A stretch of 64,000 nucleotides of DNA from Hydractinia symbiolongicarpus (lineage: Eukaryota; Cnidaria; Hydrozoa; Anthoathecata; Hydractiniidae), in contig NC_079877.1 of assembly GCF_029227915.1 (NCBI RefSeq), forward strand, positions 25,321,851-25,385,850. The letters are read 5' to 3'. Each line of letters opens with the position of its first letter. Within the stretch, counting starts at the first letter, position 1. Under the pieces are notes generated by a model. That model saw nothing but the letters and a program-made list of their open reading frames with translations. It was not told the origin of the DNA and did not search any database. Shown here in pieces: positions 1 to 10,243 of the stretch. The position numbers were made by a program, and so were the translations under genes.

Positions 1-62
1 AGGATAGCCATGAAGTCTATGAGTATCCGAGCTACATGTTTTAACCTTTTCAAAAAAAAATA

Positions 63-413
63 ATGATATCAAGATTTATAAAGCGACGCCTGGGTCGACA
101 AATGCCGGGTCGACAAATGTTCACTGAGGGCGATCACGACAGCTTCTACAAGACCGATGTCTACCAGAGGCTTAGACTTACTTGCCACCAACTCGATGAA
201 GATTATTGCCTGCTTAATGGGGAGAAATCTAAAATTCTCGCCATCCTACCGACCAAAGAGGTAAGCTGGGTAGATATGATTACCTGGACCTTTGACACTC
301 CTGTATACATACCCCTGAAAGGCTCCGATCACCTCACTTTTGTGTTGACGGACGAACATCATCATGATAAGAACGTTTCATTTGTAGGAATTACCATGCA
401 TCTACTGATATAA
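63..413 (+). pseudogene. Polinton accessory ORF A, internally deleted
   Basis: 116 codons from ATG 63. The last ~95 residues closely match the C-terminus of the reverse-strand ORF ending at 57254, including the block MFTEGDHDS and the block DEYHHDK/DEHHHDK. The ~80 residues that precede the first block in the right-hand copy are missing here: the sequence jumps from the RRLG region to the MFTEGD block. Upstream, a run of nine A's at 52-60 corresponds to the A-run where the right-hand copy also shifts frame. It overlaps nothing and is followed after 3 bases by ORF B on the same strand. No known domain recognised; function unknown. Confidence 0.55.
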
Positions 414-416
414 TAA

Positions 417-1064
417 ATGAATAATGATGATGTTATGAAGCTATATCCTTCATTACCACCGAGTGCACCTAATCAAGAAAATGAGGGGCAGACATATAGA
501 CTGAAGAAAATCGAAGAGATCGAAATATACCTACGAAGTGAAATTAAACAGCGTGAAAAACTCGCTAAAAAATTTGGTATGCATGGAACGTGGGTCCATT
601 ATATGGATCATGGATTACTCGCAATAAACGTAATAACATCAAGCGTTGGGATCGCTTCTATGCTCAGCGGCATCGGAGTCCCCCTAGCCGTCGCGATAGG
701 TGGGATCAGCATTGCCGTTGGATTAGGACAAACAGCCTTAAAACAAGGTGGGAAAAAGCTGAATTACAAACGCAAAAAACACGATAGCATAAGATTATTG
801 GCGGAAACGAAATTGAATAGTATTGTGGACCTTATATCAAGGGCGATTGAGAATGGAGTGAAAAGTGATTATGAGTTTAGCCTGATAATGCAAGAGAAGC
901 AAAAATATCTCATATTGAAAGAGCAATCCCGTCAGCGTACTAAAAAGATTGTGCAAACGATTAATGAACAAGAAAGGCAGCAATTAGTCGAGCAAGGTCG
1001 TGAAGAAGGTAAAAATGAGCTTCTTAAAAAAATACAATCTGTGAATTATGCCAACGGTACCTAG
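417..1064 (+). CDS. Polinton accessory ORF B, glycine-rich membrane protein
   Basis: An open frame of 215 codons. The N-terminal ~80 residues are polar and charged with coiled-coil character (KKIEEIEIYL, QREKLAKK). Residues ~75-105 form a small-residue hydrophobic hairpin (SGIGVPLAVAIGGISIAVG). The C-terminal half is a basic, helical region ending in Glu/Gln-rich sequence. Hydrophobic Gly/Ala hairpins followed by a KHDSIRLLAETK-type block are common in Polinton-associated proteins of cnidarians as I know them. A membrane-active virion protein is possible, but this is inference. It is the only ORF of the left remnant that remains fully open; its counterpart at 56608-57245 has a stop and a frameshift. 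Confidence 0.6.
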   Translation: MNNDDVMKLYPSLPPSAPNQENEGQTYRLKKIEEIEIYLRSEIKQREKLAKKFGMHGTWVHYMDHGLLAINVITSSVGIASMLSGIGVPLAVAIGGISIAVGLGQTALKQGGKKLNYKRKKHDSIRLLAETKLNSIVDLISRAIENGVKSDYEFSLIMQEKQKYLILKEQSRQRTKKIVQTINEQERQQLVEQGREEGKNELLKKIQSVNYANGT

Positions 1065-1105
1065 AAGCACCACCTAAATATATATAATATATTGTTAACA
1101 ATATA

Positions 1106-1330
1106 TTATACAACACCAAGTACCTCACCGGTACTGGCATCAACCATGAAATCACCATCGTATATTACAGTTCGTTTCTGTTTTGTTTCCAAGCCTCTGA
1201 TGTACTTCTCGAGTATTTTCATAGCTTTTAGTTCTAGGCATGATTTACAATTAGGTCCGCTGGTTTGCGTTTCCTTACCCTTCTTCATGGTGGAGTAGCC
1301 ACGGATTCCCAGTTCTCTCGCTTCAAAATA
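1106..1330 (-). pseudogene. Polinton SAP-like ORF C, fragment
   Basis: Reverse-strand reading matches the 100-residue protein at 56287-56589: the EARELGIRGYSTMKK block, a CxxC pair and the C-terminal YDGDFMVDASTGEV block. About 15 residues between the first and second blocks are missing. The start codon is lost inside a perfect inverted repeat at 1328-1366 (arms AAAATAAACAACGAAC). The N-terminal motif in the intact copy resembles a SAP DNA-binding helix-extension-helix. Decayed. Confidence 0.55.
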
Positions 1331-1443
1331 AACAACGAACTCAAATCGTTCGTTGTTTATTTTGTATACAACATTAATATAAAAAAATCTATCGAGTTTT
1401 TAACTATACTACAGCGAATGGTTCCTGGTCGTCGTCATCTGAA

Positions 1444-1962
1444 TCAATAAAGGTGCCTGGTCCTGGAAAGTTCCACTGGTTTATACTTACACTCCTCAAG
1501 CAAGACCTGTGGATAGTGCTTATTCCCTTGTTGATAGATGCTGCTTAGTTTTATTATACATATGCATTGACAGGGCTGCTTCAGTGGTAGTGATTGATCG
1601 TAGAAATATGTGTTTATTTTACCCTCCCATTCTTTAATTTTTGTGTTCAGGTATCTACCGTTCTTCAATGATGAGGTCGTGAACTTACTACCATATAATT
1701 TCTCTATTCTGGCCAGGATACAGTAGTATTTTTCCATCCATTCAGGATGTTGATGCATATCAAATGACTTGGTAAGCGAAGATCCATCATCGTATCTGGA
1801 TGCATCGTTTGAATACAGCCCTTTTGGCGTTATGATCAATAGTGACGATATCTTGCTACCATATTTATAACCGATCACGAATCGCTCATCCTTACCCTTG
1901 TTGGATTGGATGGGATCGCTGAGTACTATTTTATCAATTTGAACCTCGTCAATATCGAGCAC
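1444..1962 (-). pseudogene. Polinton accessory ORF D, truncated copy
   Basis: 172 codons match the 204-residue protein at 55624-56238 almost throughout (for example VLSDPIQSNKGKDER against VISDPIQTNKDKDER; CICIIKLSSIY in both). The N-terminal ~18 residues remain in frame upstream (to about 2007) but without an ATG. The C-terminus is cut by a frameshift after RTRHL, beyond which the acidic tail can be read in another frame. No known domain; function unknown. Confidence 0.55.
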
Positions 1963-1999
1963 AGTTGGTTCACTGTAAAAATCCCTCGTCTCTACGGAG

Positions 2000-2140
2000 T
2001 CATTGTAAATATATTAATATATACATCATGTAATGCTGCCAGCACAATATCCTTCCTTTTATTATTAGTCTCCGTCCACATTTGCATCTATCATATTTAT
2101 CAAGATCAATTCCACATTCATCACAATACTCAGTTGTCAT
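2000..2140 (-). pseudogene. Polinton zinc-ribbon-like ORF E, shifted copy
   Basis: From the ATG at 2140-2138 the frame encodes a short protein with CxxC and CxC pairs (CDECGIDLDKYDRCKC), matching the start of the ORF at 55439. Homology to the right-hand copy is lost after about 30 residues through a frameshift. The four cysteines suggest a small zinc-binding protein. It overlaps the lost start of ORF D, as in the other copy. Confidence 0.45.
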
Positions 2141-2240
2141 ACTTTATTTGATAGAACGAGTTTGTATTGTTGATTGGTAGATGACGTCATGTATTTCTGA
2201 TATTTATTATTATGTGTTGGTTATTGGCATATTCATATTA

Positions 2241-3450
2241 TTTTGTGTTGGTTACTAACATTTTAGGGAATTTCCCTTTGGTCGACGTCGACTGTGCCAG
2301 AAGGAACATTTCTCTATCACTTCTATTTCATCAGTCTACCCGACAGAATCGTCTTCTCTTTACTACTTTAAAGGTAAAAGCTTCAACGCTAGAGAGTTTT
2401 GCGATTTCGCGACTTTTGGTCATTGCAAAAGTTGGCGCTGCGAAAAGTTTTATTTCTATAAATTGCGAAAGTTTATTCTCGTGAAATATTTGGGTTTTTT
2501 TAATGAACCTGCATTTGTCCATATTTACTTGAGAAAATGTGAAATAATGCATAGTTTATTTTTCCGTTCCACGAACTCGCAAAAGTCAGTTCGCGCGAAA
2601 ATCCAAAATCCGCCAAGGATAAAAACCTCACATCATACACACAGAAAATCCCAGATACAGAGCGCTTGATAAAGATTTAGAATATTACTGTATCGTAAGT
2701 GAGTACAGAAAATCTTTTCTCCAGATCCCATAGCCATACACCGTCAGTTTGCATAAGAAAGTTACCGTCAAATAAGTAGCATGTTTTTGTAAACACAACT
2801 TCGATCAAGAACATTAGTTTGTCTATAGGAATACGTGTTTTGTTCTCATATTCATCATCATTTAGCAGTAATTCTCTGACAATGTATATGTCACACTCCC
2901 TGGATTGTTTTAATATCTGCCGGATGTTATTGTTCCGGTAGTGTCAAAAAAGGAAGGCAGAATTCACTTTACCTTATCTAATAGTAGTAGCTAAGATTTA
3001 TTAATTTTTTGGGCTAAATTGATAATTAGGCACCTCATCATTGAAACAGTTAGCTAGTTATTTTAAACAGACATTTGTAAGGCTTGTTTCTACCGACGTC
3101 TTTCATTTTTTGATCTTTTCTTAAAACATATTGGATATATTTTTTTCTCCTTTTGAGCTAACATTTTGTAGTTTTGTAGTAAAACATTTTTTTTCGTCTT
3201 TAAAACATTTATTGGGTATTTTTTGATATACTGCTTATCTGTTGCTAAATCTGTTGCTCTTACTGTAGCTTGCTGGTTTTTGTAGCGTGAACATGAAACG
3301 TAACGTACAACAGAGATGTTTGAAGATGCAAATTAATATCGTATTTAAGTCCCACATGATTTACAGAGGCAGCAGGAAGTTCAATAGCTGCTGCCATCAT
3401 GTTTAGAAGAGAAGCATGAAACAGTATTTGACAGAATGGAATTTACTGCA
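2241..3450. other. Non-coding, dispersed-repeat sequence
   Basis: No supportable gene. Between about 2370 and 2640 there are repeated GCGAAA/TCGCG-type motifs (gcgatttcgcg, gcgaaagttt, gcgcgaaaat) separated by AT-rich spacers, which looks like part of a dispersed repeat. Similar wording (gcgaaagttt) recurs near 48670. The rest is AT-rich with T-runs. Confidence 0.4.
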
Positions 3451-3454
3451 TGAT

Positions 3455-3760
3455 TTTATCAAATAAATTAATCGAATGACTTTATCGATTGAATTTAACG
3501 AATAAATTTATTAAACAGAATTAGCGAATGACTTTATCGAATACATTTTCACCAAATTTCACTGAATGAACATTCACTAAATGGCCTTTATTGAATAGAA
3601 AGATCGCATAATGAACTAAAATTATCGCATAATATAGTGAGGAATAATTGCTTAATCGAATGGAATTGTCGCATAATCGAATGGAATTGTCGCATAATCG
3701 AATGGAATTGTCGCATAATCGAGTAGAATTCTCTTAAAATCGAATGGAATTATCGAAAAA
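3455..3760. repeat. Degenerate ~21-bp tandem repeat
   Basis: From 3656 to about 3725 the unit CGAATGGAATTGTCGCATAA is repeated at least three times almost perfectly. Related, more diverged units (cgaatgactttatcga) extend back to about 3465. It flanks the Harbinger insertion on its left. Confidence 0.75.
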
Positions 3761-4100
3761 TAGTCACACTTCATAAACGAATTGACAAATCAAATGATTT
3801 TGAGCAAAAGGCAGGAACGGCGTTCCACGGTGTCAAATCAGTTTTTCAATTCAAAATAAGGCGAATTAGCTAAAAATCGTTTTAAGTAATAAATAAATCA
3901 GTTTATTAACGCAACGAATCTGTTTAATACATCGTATTAAATTGGTCGTGCTGTTGAGTCAGTTCTTAAGGCTGAAATACACTATCATTTTTCAATGATC
4001 ATTTTCCAATGCTACATTCCAATGACATTAAAAATGACAAATTTTGGCGCAAATACACTATCATTAAAAACATGAAACTTAAGCATGTTTTCTTTGCAAC

Positions 4101-4537
4101 ATGGACTCTGAAGAAGAAATAGCAGCTGCTTTTGTTGTGCATATGTTATCAAAAAAGAGAGCTAAACATAGGAAAAAATGCAAAGAAATGTATGGGTGAA
4201 GCCGTATAGGCGAAATGAACTTGGCATCCACAATACTGTCATGTATGAACTGCGTGTAGAGAAAATTGCAGAGTATACGCGATTTTTAAGAATGCCGCCG
4301 AATATTTTTGAGGAGCTCCTAAATCTCATAGAAGTTGACATTGAGAAAAAAACAACGCATTTGCGAGACCCAATTCCTGCTAAAGTCAAAGTAGCTGCAA
4401 CTTTGAAGTTTTTCTCATGTGGGATAAATTACACCGAATTACAGTATTTATTTCGCGTTCACAAAAGTACTTTGTCACAGTTCATCGCTGAAGTTTGCGA
4501 AGCTATTTACATGCGATTAAAAGAAAAATACCTCAAG
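4101..4537 (+). pseudogene. Harbinger transposase N-terminal fragment
   Basis: A probable start ATG lies at 4101. After about 24 codons an A-run near 4170 shifts the frame, and the main frame continues from about 4178 to 4537. It contains the R-xx-WVKPYRRNELG block, the EYTRFLRMPPNIFEELL block and the KVAATLKFFSCGINYTELQYLF helix-turn-helix-like block that precede the catalytic domain in HARBI1-type transposases. A donor-like AAG/GTAAAT follows at 4537. The DDE domain that should follow is not in the element. Confidence 0.8.
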
Positions 4538-4593
4538 GTAAATATATATTTCGTTCAGTAATTTATCAAACGTACTAAACTAGCAGTCACACA

Positions 4594-5343
4594 TTAATAC
4601 CCTGCACTTTGTGAGCCCTCTTCTGGGTTGAGATCTGACAAACTTTCTCGACTCTTATAAGTGTTTTGATATATGTTCACTGGGTGTCGGTACATATTCT
4701 GTAAAACAGGCGATAACGGCGGAGACACAAAGGGTGGGTAATTTTGTGTGGCATGTGTTGAAGAGTTCCTTGGAATCGGAGATTGAATGGGCGGTGTTCT
4801 GAAAGAGGTTACGGCGAGTAATCTCATCTGAACTACTACAGAAATGATGCGAAAGATATCGGGGATAAATTTTGTGCGTACTTTAACTCCACCGGTGCTG
4901 TTCCATGGCAAGAAAAATTTGTCTGAAATTTATACCCACCATCGAAGAAGTTGTTTTTCTTGGGACGATGGAGTCACGTAGGAATAGCAAGGACTGAAAG
5001 TATGGCCATTAACTTTCGTAAACATCATCTCGTCCTGCTCCACATTTGTTGCTGTTGTTTACTTTCTTCAATTCTGCGCTGAAATAACTTCGTAGTGTAT
5101 TCAATTTACTCCTCACTAATTTCTCTAAAAAGAAAAACAGATCATAAAAATATACATGTTTTTCTTTTCTCATCCAAACCATTCGAAATAACACAAACCT
5201 TCCATTCCTAGTCTGCCTTTGAATATCTCATAACTTTTTGCCTTCTCGTTTCTGTCCTTATAAAACGGGGATTTAACATCCCACAAACTGGGCTGGCTTC
5301 TCCAAATCTCAAAAAAAATTTCGATCGCTTCTTGCGTCTTCAT
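4594..5343 (-). pseudogene. MADF-domain protein of Harbinger element
   Basis: Starts at ATG 5343-5341 and reads through a MADF-like block (EIWRSQPSLWDVKSPFYKDR, then KSYEIFKGRLGM), with an exon break near 5193. It continues with KLVRSKLNTLRSYFSAELKK, then an in-frame TAA just before WPYFQSLLFL. A Pro/Ser-rich C-terminal region runs to 4594. Harbinger elements normally encode a MADF/Myb-like DNA-binding partner of the transposase; this is its relic. Confidence 0.65.
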
Positions 5344-5624
5344 TCTCGGGTGAATTACTTGTTCAAATCTTTGTTTTTAAAAATGTTTACGCCAAAACTA
5401 TATCGCGTGCAACAAACACGTGTGCGAAAACAATGGATTCGATTTAAAACAATAGAAAAAAAATGTCATTGAAAAATTAAAAGTTGAACATGTTCAACTT
5501 TTCATTTTTAAGGATCATTGGAAATGAGAGTGTAAAAAATGACATTTTCTTCTGTATACACTGTCATTTTTCAATGATAATTGGAAAATGATCATTGAAA
5601 AATGATAGTGTATTTTAGCCTTTA

Positions 5625-6800
5625 ATGACGAGGCGGATTAAAACATCGCATAATGATGAGGCAAGCAAAAACAATTTCGAAACTCAAATTTATTTTTGCA
5701 GGGCTTTTCAGCAGGACAATTGGCGTAAAAATGGTAGCTAGAGTAGCAAATATAATCATAGTTTGCCAAAAACGAATTATGGAATTTGCAGGATAGATAG
5801 GAACAAACAAAAAGCTTAATTTTTACTTATTGTTTGTTCATTAGTTATTAGATCCTTTATATTTCGCTAGAAAGGCTGTGTTTTATGTAAATACATTTCA
5901 CAATATTGGAGGTCGTTCTTGAAAAGCATAATAATCTTAAGCATATTTTTAGGGGCTTGGTAATGAGACTACTATAGTTTTCTTCTTTCTCCTGACTAGC
6001 CTACTTAGCTTTCGTCGAGGATTCAGTTTTTCTCATTCTAAAAGCTTAGACGCAAACGATCTGTCAGAGCAAATTACAATTTCTCAGAACAAATTAAAAA
6101 TAACAAACAAGCACAAAGTCCAACATCTTACCCTCTTTAATAGTACAAGAATTAATTATATTGCACGAGTGAGGCCATTAGCGCTCAAAACAAAGTATTT
6201 CGCTATAATGATCACGTGAGTAAAGAACAATAAAAGTAACCAATCAAGAAGCGCGGTCAGTATTCTGACTGCAGAAAATCCGTTTGCTATTTAGCGTAAT
6301 TCCCCAATGGTTAAGAAATTATGCTGGCCATTTTTAAATACTTGCTAAACCTAAAGGCATGCAGTCACACATTTCTAGATTCTATATTTTAACAGCTATG
6401 GTTTTCTATTATATTTTTTACAAAAAATGTTAATTCTTCAACGGCTAAATAACATTGAAAAACATTTTTTGTTCTGTGCATGCCGCCAAAAGTAGGTGAT
6501 TTTTGAGTTTTTGTGTGTTCCGAAATAAACTTAAGCTATAAGTTGAATATAAATAAACATTCTACCTACAAAGCATTCCTCTAATCTGCTATGCAATGTT
6601 CAGTACAAAGTACCTTGTCACAGGCATTGTTGTTAGTGACATCACAATAACATCATCACAACTTAAGGTAATGTAACTTAAACCTAGAAATCGTTTTAAC
6701 TATTCAATATAAGGAACTGATTGTGTGTCGACACGAACTGATTAGTCAAAGTGAAGGAATGACTTATGATTTGCCGAATTTAAATCGATTTTGACGACTT
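5625..6800. other. Non-coding, no feature recognised
   Basis: AT-rich sequence with only short open frames lacking domain similarity. I see nothing I can support beyond the right flank of the Harbinger insertion. Confidence 0.4.
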
Positions 6801-6822
6801 GTAATTCGCCTCGTAATCTAAA

Positions 6823-6907
6823 AACTGATTCGACGACACGAATAACTGATTCGACGACACGAAAAATTGATTCAACGACACGAAAAAATGATTCGATGAC
6901 TTATACA
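6823..6907. repeat. ~22-bp tandem repeat
   Basis: About four copies of a unit like CTGATTCGACGACACGAA, increasingly diverged to the right (attgattcaacgacacgaa, atgattcgatgactt). The wording resembles the repeat at 3455-3760, so both may be internal parts of one repeat family. Confidence 0.7.
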
Positions 6908-6919
6908 ACGAAATTATAA

Positions 6920-9900
6920 ATGGCACTGATTCCGCCTTATACATATCTTCGCATTGATAACAAGAATGTTGTGTTACCATGGTTAATTAACATAAACTCC
7001 TCCACATCCAACAGTTATCACCCGCATATATTATTAATTCCCATAACGGAGAAGCGCCAGTGTTTGAAATATTTGCATAATTTATCATACATTGTATTCA
7101 TAAAAAGTTGTGTCAATTACGTAACTGAAACAATTAAACGCATATAGATCCAATCAGTCACACGTGGTTTCTATTTGCATATACACAATTTGACTAAACG
7201 CCTTTTCAATTTTATTTCTTTTTTTAGCCTCAGGCTGGGTTGTTGCAGACTAGTTGCTAATTATATCTGACAAATCTGAGCCCTGTGTCAGATTGCTTTT
7301 TCCTAGTATTGAAGGTATCCTTTTGAGGGTTTTCCTCTATGTAGAAACCAGGTAATGTGCAGGTGAACTAAAATAAATCTATTTTTGTGATTCATTAATG
7401 ATTCATGTTCTTTCAGTTTAAAATACAGAAAGATAAATATCAAGAGCTGAACATAACTACACGTGGAGTCGAAAACATGGTAATGGTTTGTTTATGCGTC
7501 GCCAATATTGTTAGTTGTTGTTGTTGTTGTTGTTTATTGTAAATGTTATAGTCATAGTACGCTAAATTTATTCTAGACTAAGGCGAGATGGATAATGTAA
7601 CATTTATGTAGAAATTAATTTCGGTTTTATTAATTTCCATGTAAGACCGTTCTCTCCAGGTAGAAATTTGAAAAGTGTTTTTCAAGTCAAGCATTCAACT
7701 TTATAACTAATGATGTCATGCTGCATCATTTTTGTCATCGTTTTTACATCACAAAGTTTAACTTTGTATACACTACGTTTAAAATAACCAGGGAATCCGG
7801 CTTAAACCTGAAATCATTTTTTTTTTCGATCTTTATCTCGGGAGCATTTTTTAAAAATTTTATTAGGGAATTCAAAAATCTCTGCCATGAAGTCTATTTC
7901 TTCGATTTTTTTAGTATTTTTCAGGAAAAAAGGAAATATTAGTAGTTTTTATTTTTTACCATTTTAAGTCGGGTGCAATTACTTTTGGGGTATGTGTTGT
8001 TTTACTCGGTTTTTAAGATCTGACTGAACACGACGAGGAAGAAATGAAACTTAAGAAAAAAGGCGCTATTTTTGTGAAAATGTTTACAATTTGGTAGGAC
8101 TCAATGTGCTTAATATCTTATTATTTTTTTTTCACTAAATTTCACTTCAGATCCACTAAATATAATTTTTCCAGTGTGATTGCTTACTTAAGCCCATCAG
8201 TATAACGTTGGGCTGCATAATCCCAATAATCCAAAGTGAAAATATAAGTTGCATGCGAAAGTGAAAAATTGTTTTTAAAAATAAAAGAAAGTACCGCTAT
8301 CGAAAAACTGAATCCCTTGTTCTGGTACAAAAGCTTTAAGAAAACCTAGAGCAAACGGAATTTGTTTTAAATACTGAATTTACTCTTTGTAAAGTTTGAC
8401 TGTATTAAGTCAAGAGGACTTTCCTTAAGTTTAATCCCCGACTAATTTCTTCGTCTACATTCGGCTATACCGGCGGGACCCGGGACCTGTAAGGAGACAT
8501 CCCTTTAGGATAACGACGATGTAGACAAACTGGACACCGTATATCATGACGTAACTCATTTCCAACTACGATGCCTTGGCAGCACGTTTTGTTTTGTTTT
8601 CCTTCTTTGATTACGCGTTTGTTGTCGTTAATTATTTAATCTTCTCTGTTCTCATTTGTAACGCATTGTTATGAAATGTCAACTATGTTTTATTGTTCCC
8701 TAATTAAAGTTGTGATTAGTCATTAAGTAATACATGCTATTATGTTGAAAGTAACCTCCGTGTTAATAGAACAAATTGGTGATCACTGTACTAATTTTGA
8801 TGTTAAGGAAGGGGGTGAGAATGTTATTATTTCAACTGTAAACACAGTTGAGAGTTTTTGTGATGTTATGAAGTGAGAAAGTTGAAATTATTGATGAATC
8901 ACACAATTGTTTATGTTTGTTGTTGTTGTTGTTTTTTACTGATTTCGTATTTTAATACGATTTTTTTACTACCGTCATGTCGTCGATCTTATAGCTGTTA
9001 TCGCCGTCGTGTCGGTTATCATTTTACATTTATTAATTCGTGTCGATGTTGTTACATTTTTTATTGTCGTTCGTCTAATTTTGCCACGTGCTTTTTTGAT
9101 GTTGGTATTGTAGTCGTAATTCTGTATTATTGTTATCGTACTGACTAAAACAAGGAAACAGCTGGAAACAGCTAAAACAAGGTGGTACCATCAGAAACCA
9201 GCAATGAGCAAGCTGGAATTAACAATAATTCTATTATCTTATCAATACTTCTGAAAAAAAAACTGTCGTGCTTATTTCAGTTTGTTGTGATAATTCGATG
9301 TATGGATATTAGTTTGACCGTGATACTTTAACAGAGCTTCTTAATAACGGTTAAATTGACTCACGGATCAAACTTTCAAAAAATCAGACGGCATCATGTT
9401 TGCAGAATCTGATATTTAGTAGATCCACGCGTAATTCCCGCGCAAAATGGATAAAAGACGTGAAGCTTTGCAAGGAAAAATACCAAGAATAATAATTCTA
9501 TTTGCGCATTCAGATGTTAATGTCCCGTGTAGAAACACTTCTCCACACAAACCTTGAAAATTCTTAGATTTGCATTTGAAGACTTATTTAGAACAGCAAA
9601 TCTGACCTTTATCACAGTTATTCTTTCATGAACTCTTTTTAACACAAATTGAAATAACCCGATGTGGATTACATACAGCCTATTAAAATTTAAAAAATTA
9701 TGATTTGGCGGGGAAAGTAATAATGTGATGTTCACACGCTATATGAACTGCTTACATAAATACACGCTAGCTACAGTGCTCTCCGTTCGAACAACTTGTT
9801 GTCGCGTGTAAAACCTCGCATCGCGCTAAGTTAGAGATGATTCTTTACTATTGGATGACGGTTTCAATTGGTTCCTGGTAATTATTGACTACTGGTTCTT

Positions 9901-10200
9901 GGTTTTGCCAATTCGTTTCTTGTTTCTGTCAGTGTGTATTTTTATAGCAGGAACTTTTTTGACTCGATTTCTATTGTTGTTGATAACAGCAAGGTCTAAA
10001 AAAGAAATTGAAAACTTGTGGCAGGTGGTGGAAGAAATATTTCTACTATAAAATAATTCAAAGTAAAAAAGTTGAAAGTGATTGTTGATAAGTCAAGCGT
10101 GCTCGAGAGTGCCCATGGAATACAAACCTTATGTATAGTGTATCATAAAGGATAAAGAAAAATACCACAAATGTATCATTATTTAATTATTTTTCCTATA
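6920..10200. other. Non-coding, with TTG/GTT microsatellites
   Basis: No gene supported. There are simple repeats of TTG near 7503-7533 and TTG/TTT near 8908-8937. The longest open frames here begin at non-ATG codons or are low-complexity. 10141-10201 is an AT-rich stretch ending in TTTTTCCTATAG, a plausible splice acceptor just upstream of the Spire start. Confidence 0.4.
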
Positions 10201-10243
10201 GGTTAAAAAGATATATAAAAAAGGAAATATTTATTAAAAAAGA

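Larger units (their letters stand above)
1..2235. mobile_element. Polinton-like element remnant (left)
   Basis: Five adjacent ORFs (two on +, three on -) match, in the same relative order and orientation, five ORFs at 55439-57953 of the right-hand element, but inverted relative to it. Similarity fades near 2235, where both copies share AT-rich sequence around TTATTATTATGTGTT; this probably approaches the element's terminus. The fragment runs off the left edge of the window. Three of the five ORFs carry deletions or frameshifts, so this is a decayed copy. No capsid, integrase or polymerase gene is in this part. Assignment to Polinton/Maverick rests on the right-hand copy, which carries the hallmark genes. 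Confidence 0.75.
3969..5621. mobile_element. PIF/Harbinger DNA transposon, internally deleted
   Basis: The ends are near-perfect terminal inverted repeats of about 40 bp beginning AGGCTRAAATACACTATC. They are flanked by a 3-bp direct repeat TTA (3966-3968 and 5622-5624), the TWA target duplication typical of PIF/Harbinger. Inside are a + strand Harbinger-type transposase N-terminus and a - strand MADF-domain ORF, the usual two-gene set. At 1653 bp it is too short for both full genes; the catalytic DDE part of the transposase is absent. Both genes are interrupted, so the copy is dead. Confidence 0.9.

Noticed and set aside
8873-9148. 91-codon Cys/Ser-rich frame
   Set aside because: Composition follows from TTG/TTT/CGT low-complexity DNA; no signal of selection or domain.
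9851-10051. 66-codon hydrophobic frame upstream of Spire
   Set aside because: It opens with TTG and has no ATG; hydrophobicity reflects T-rich sequence.
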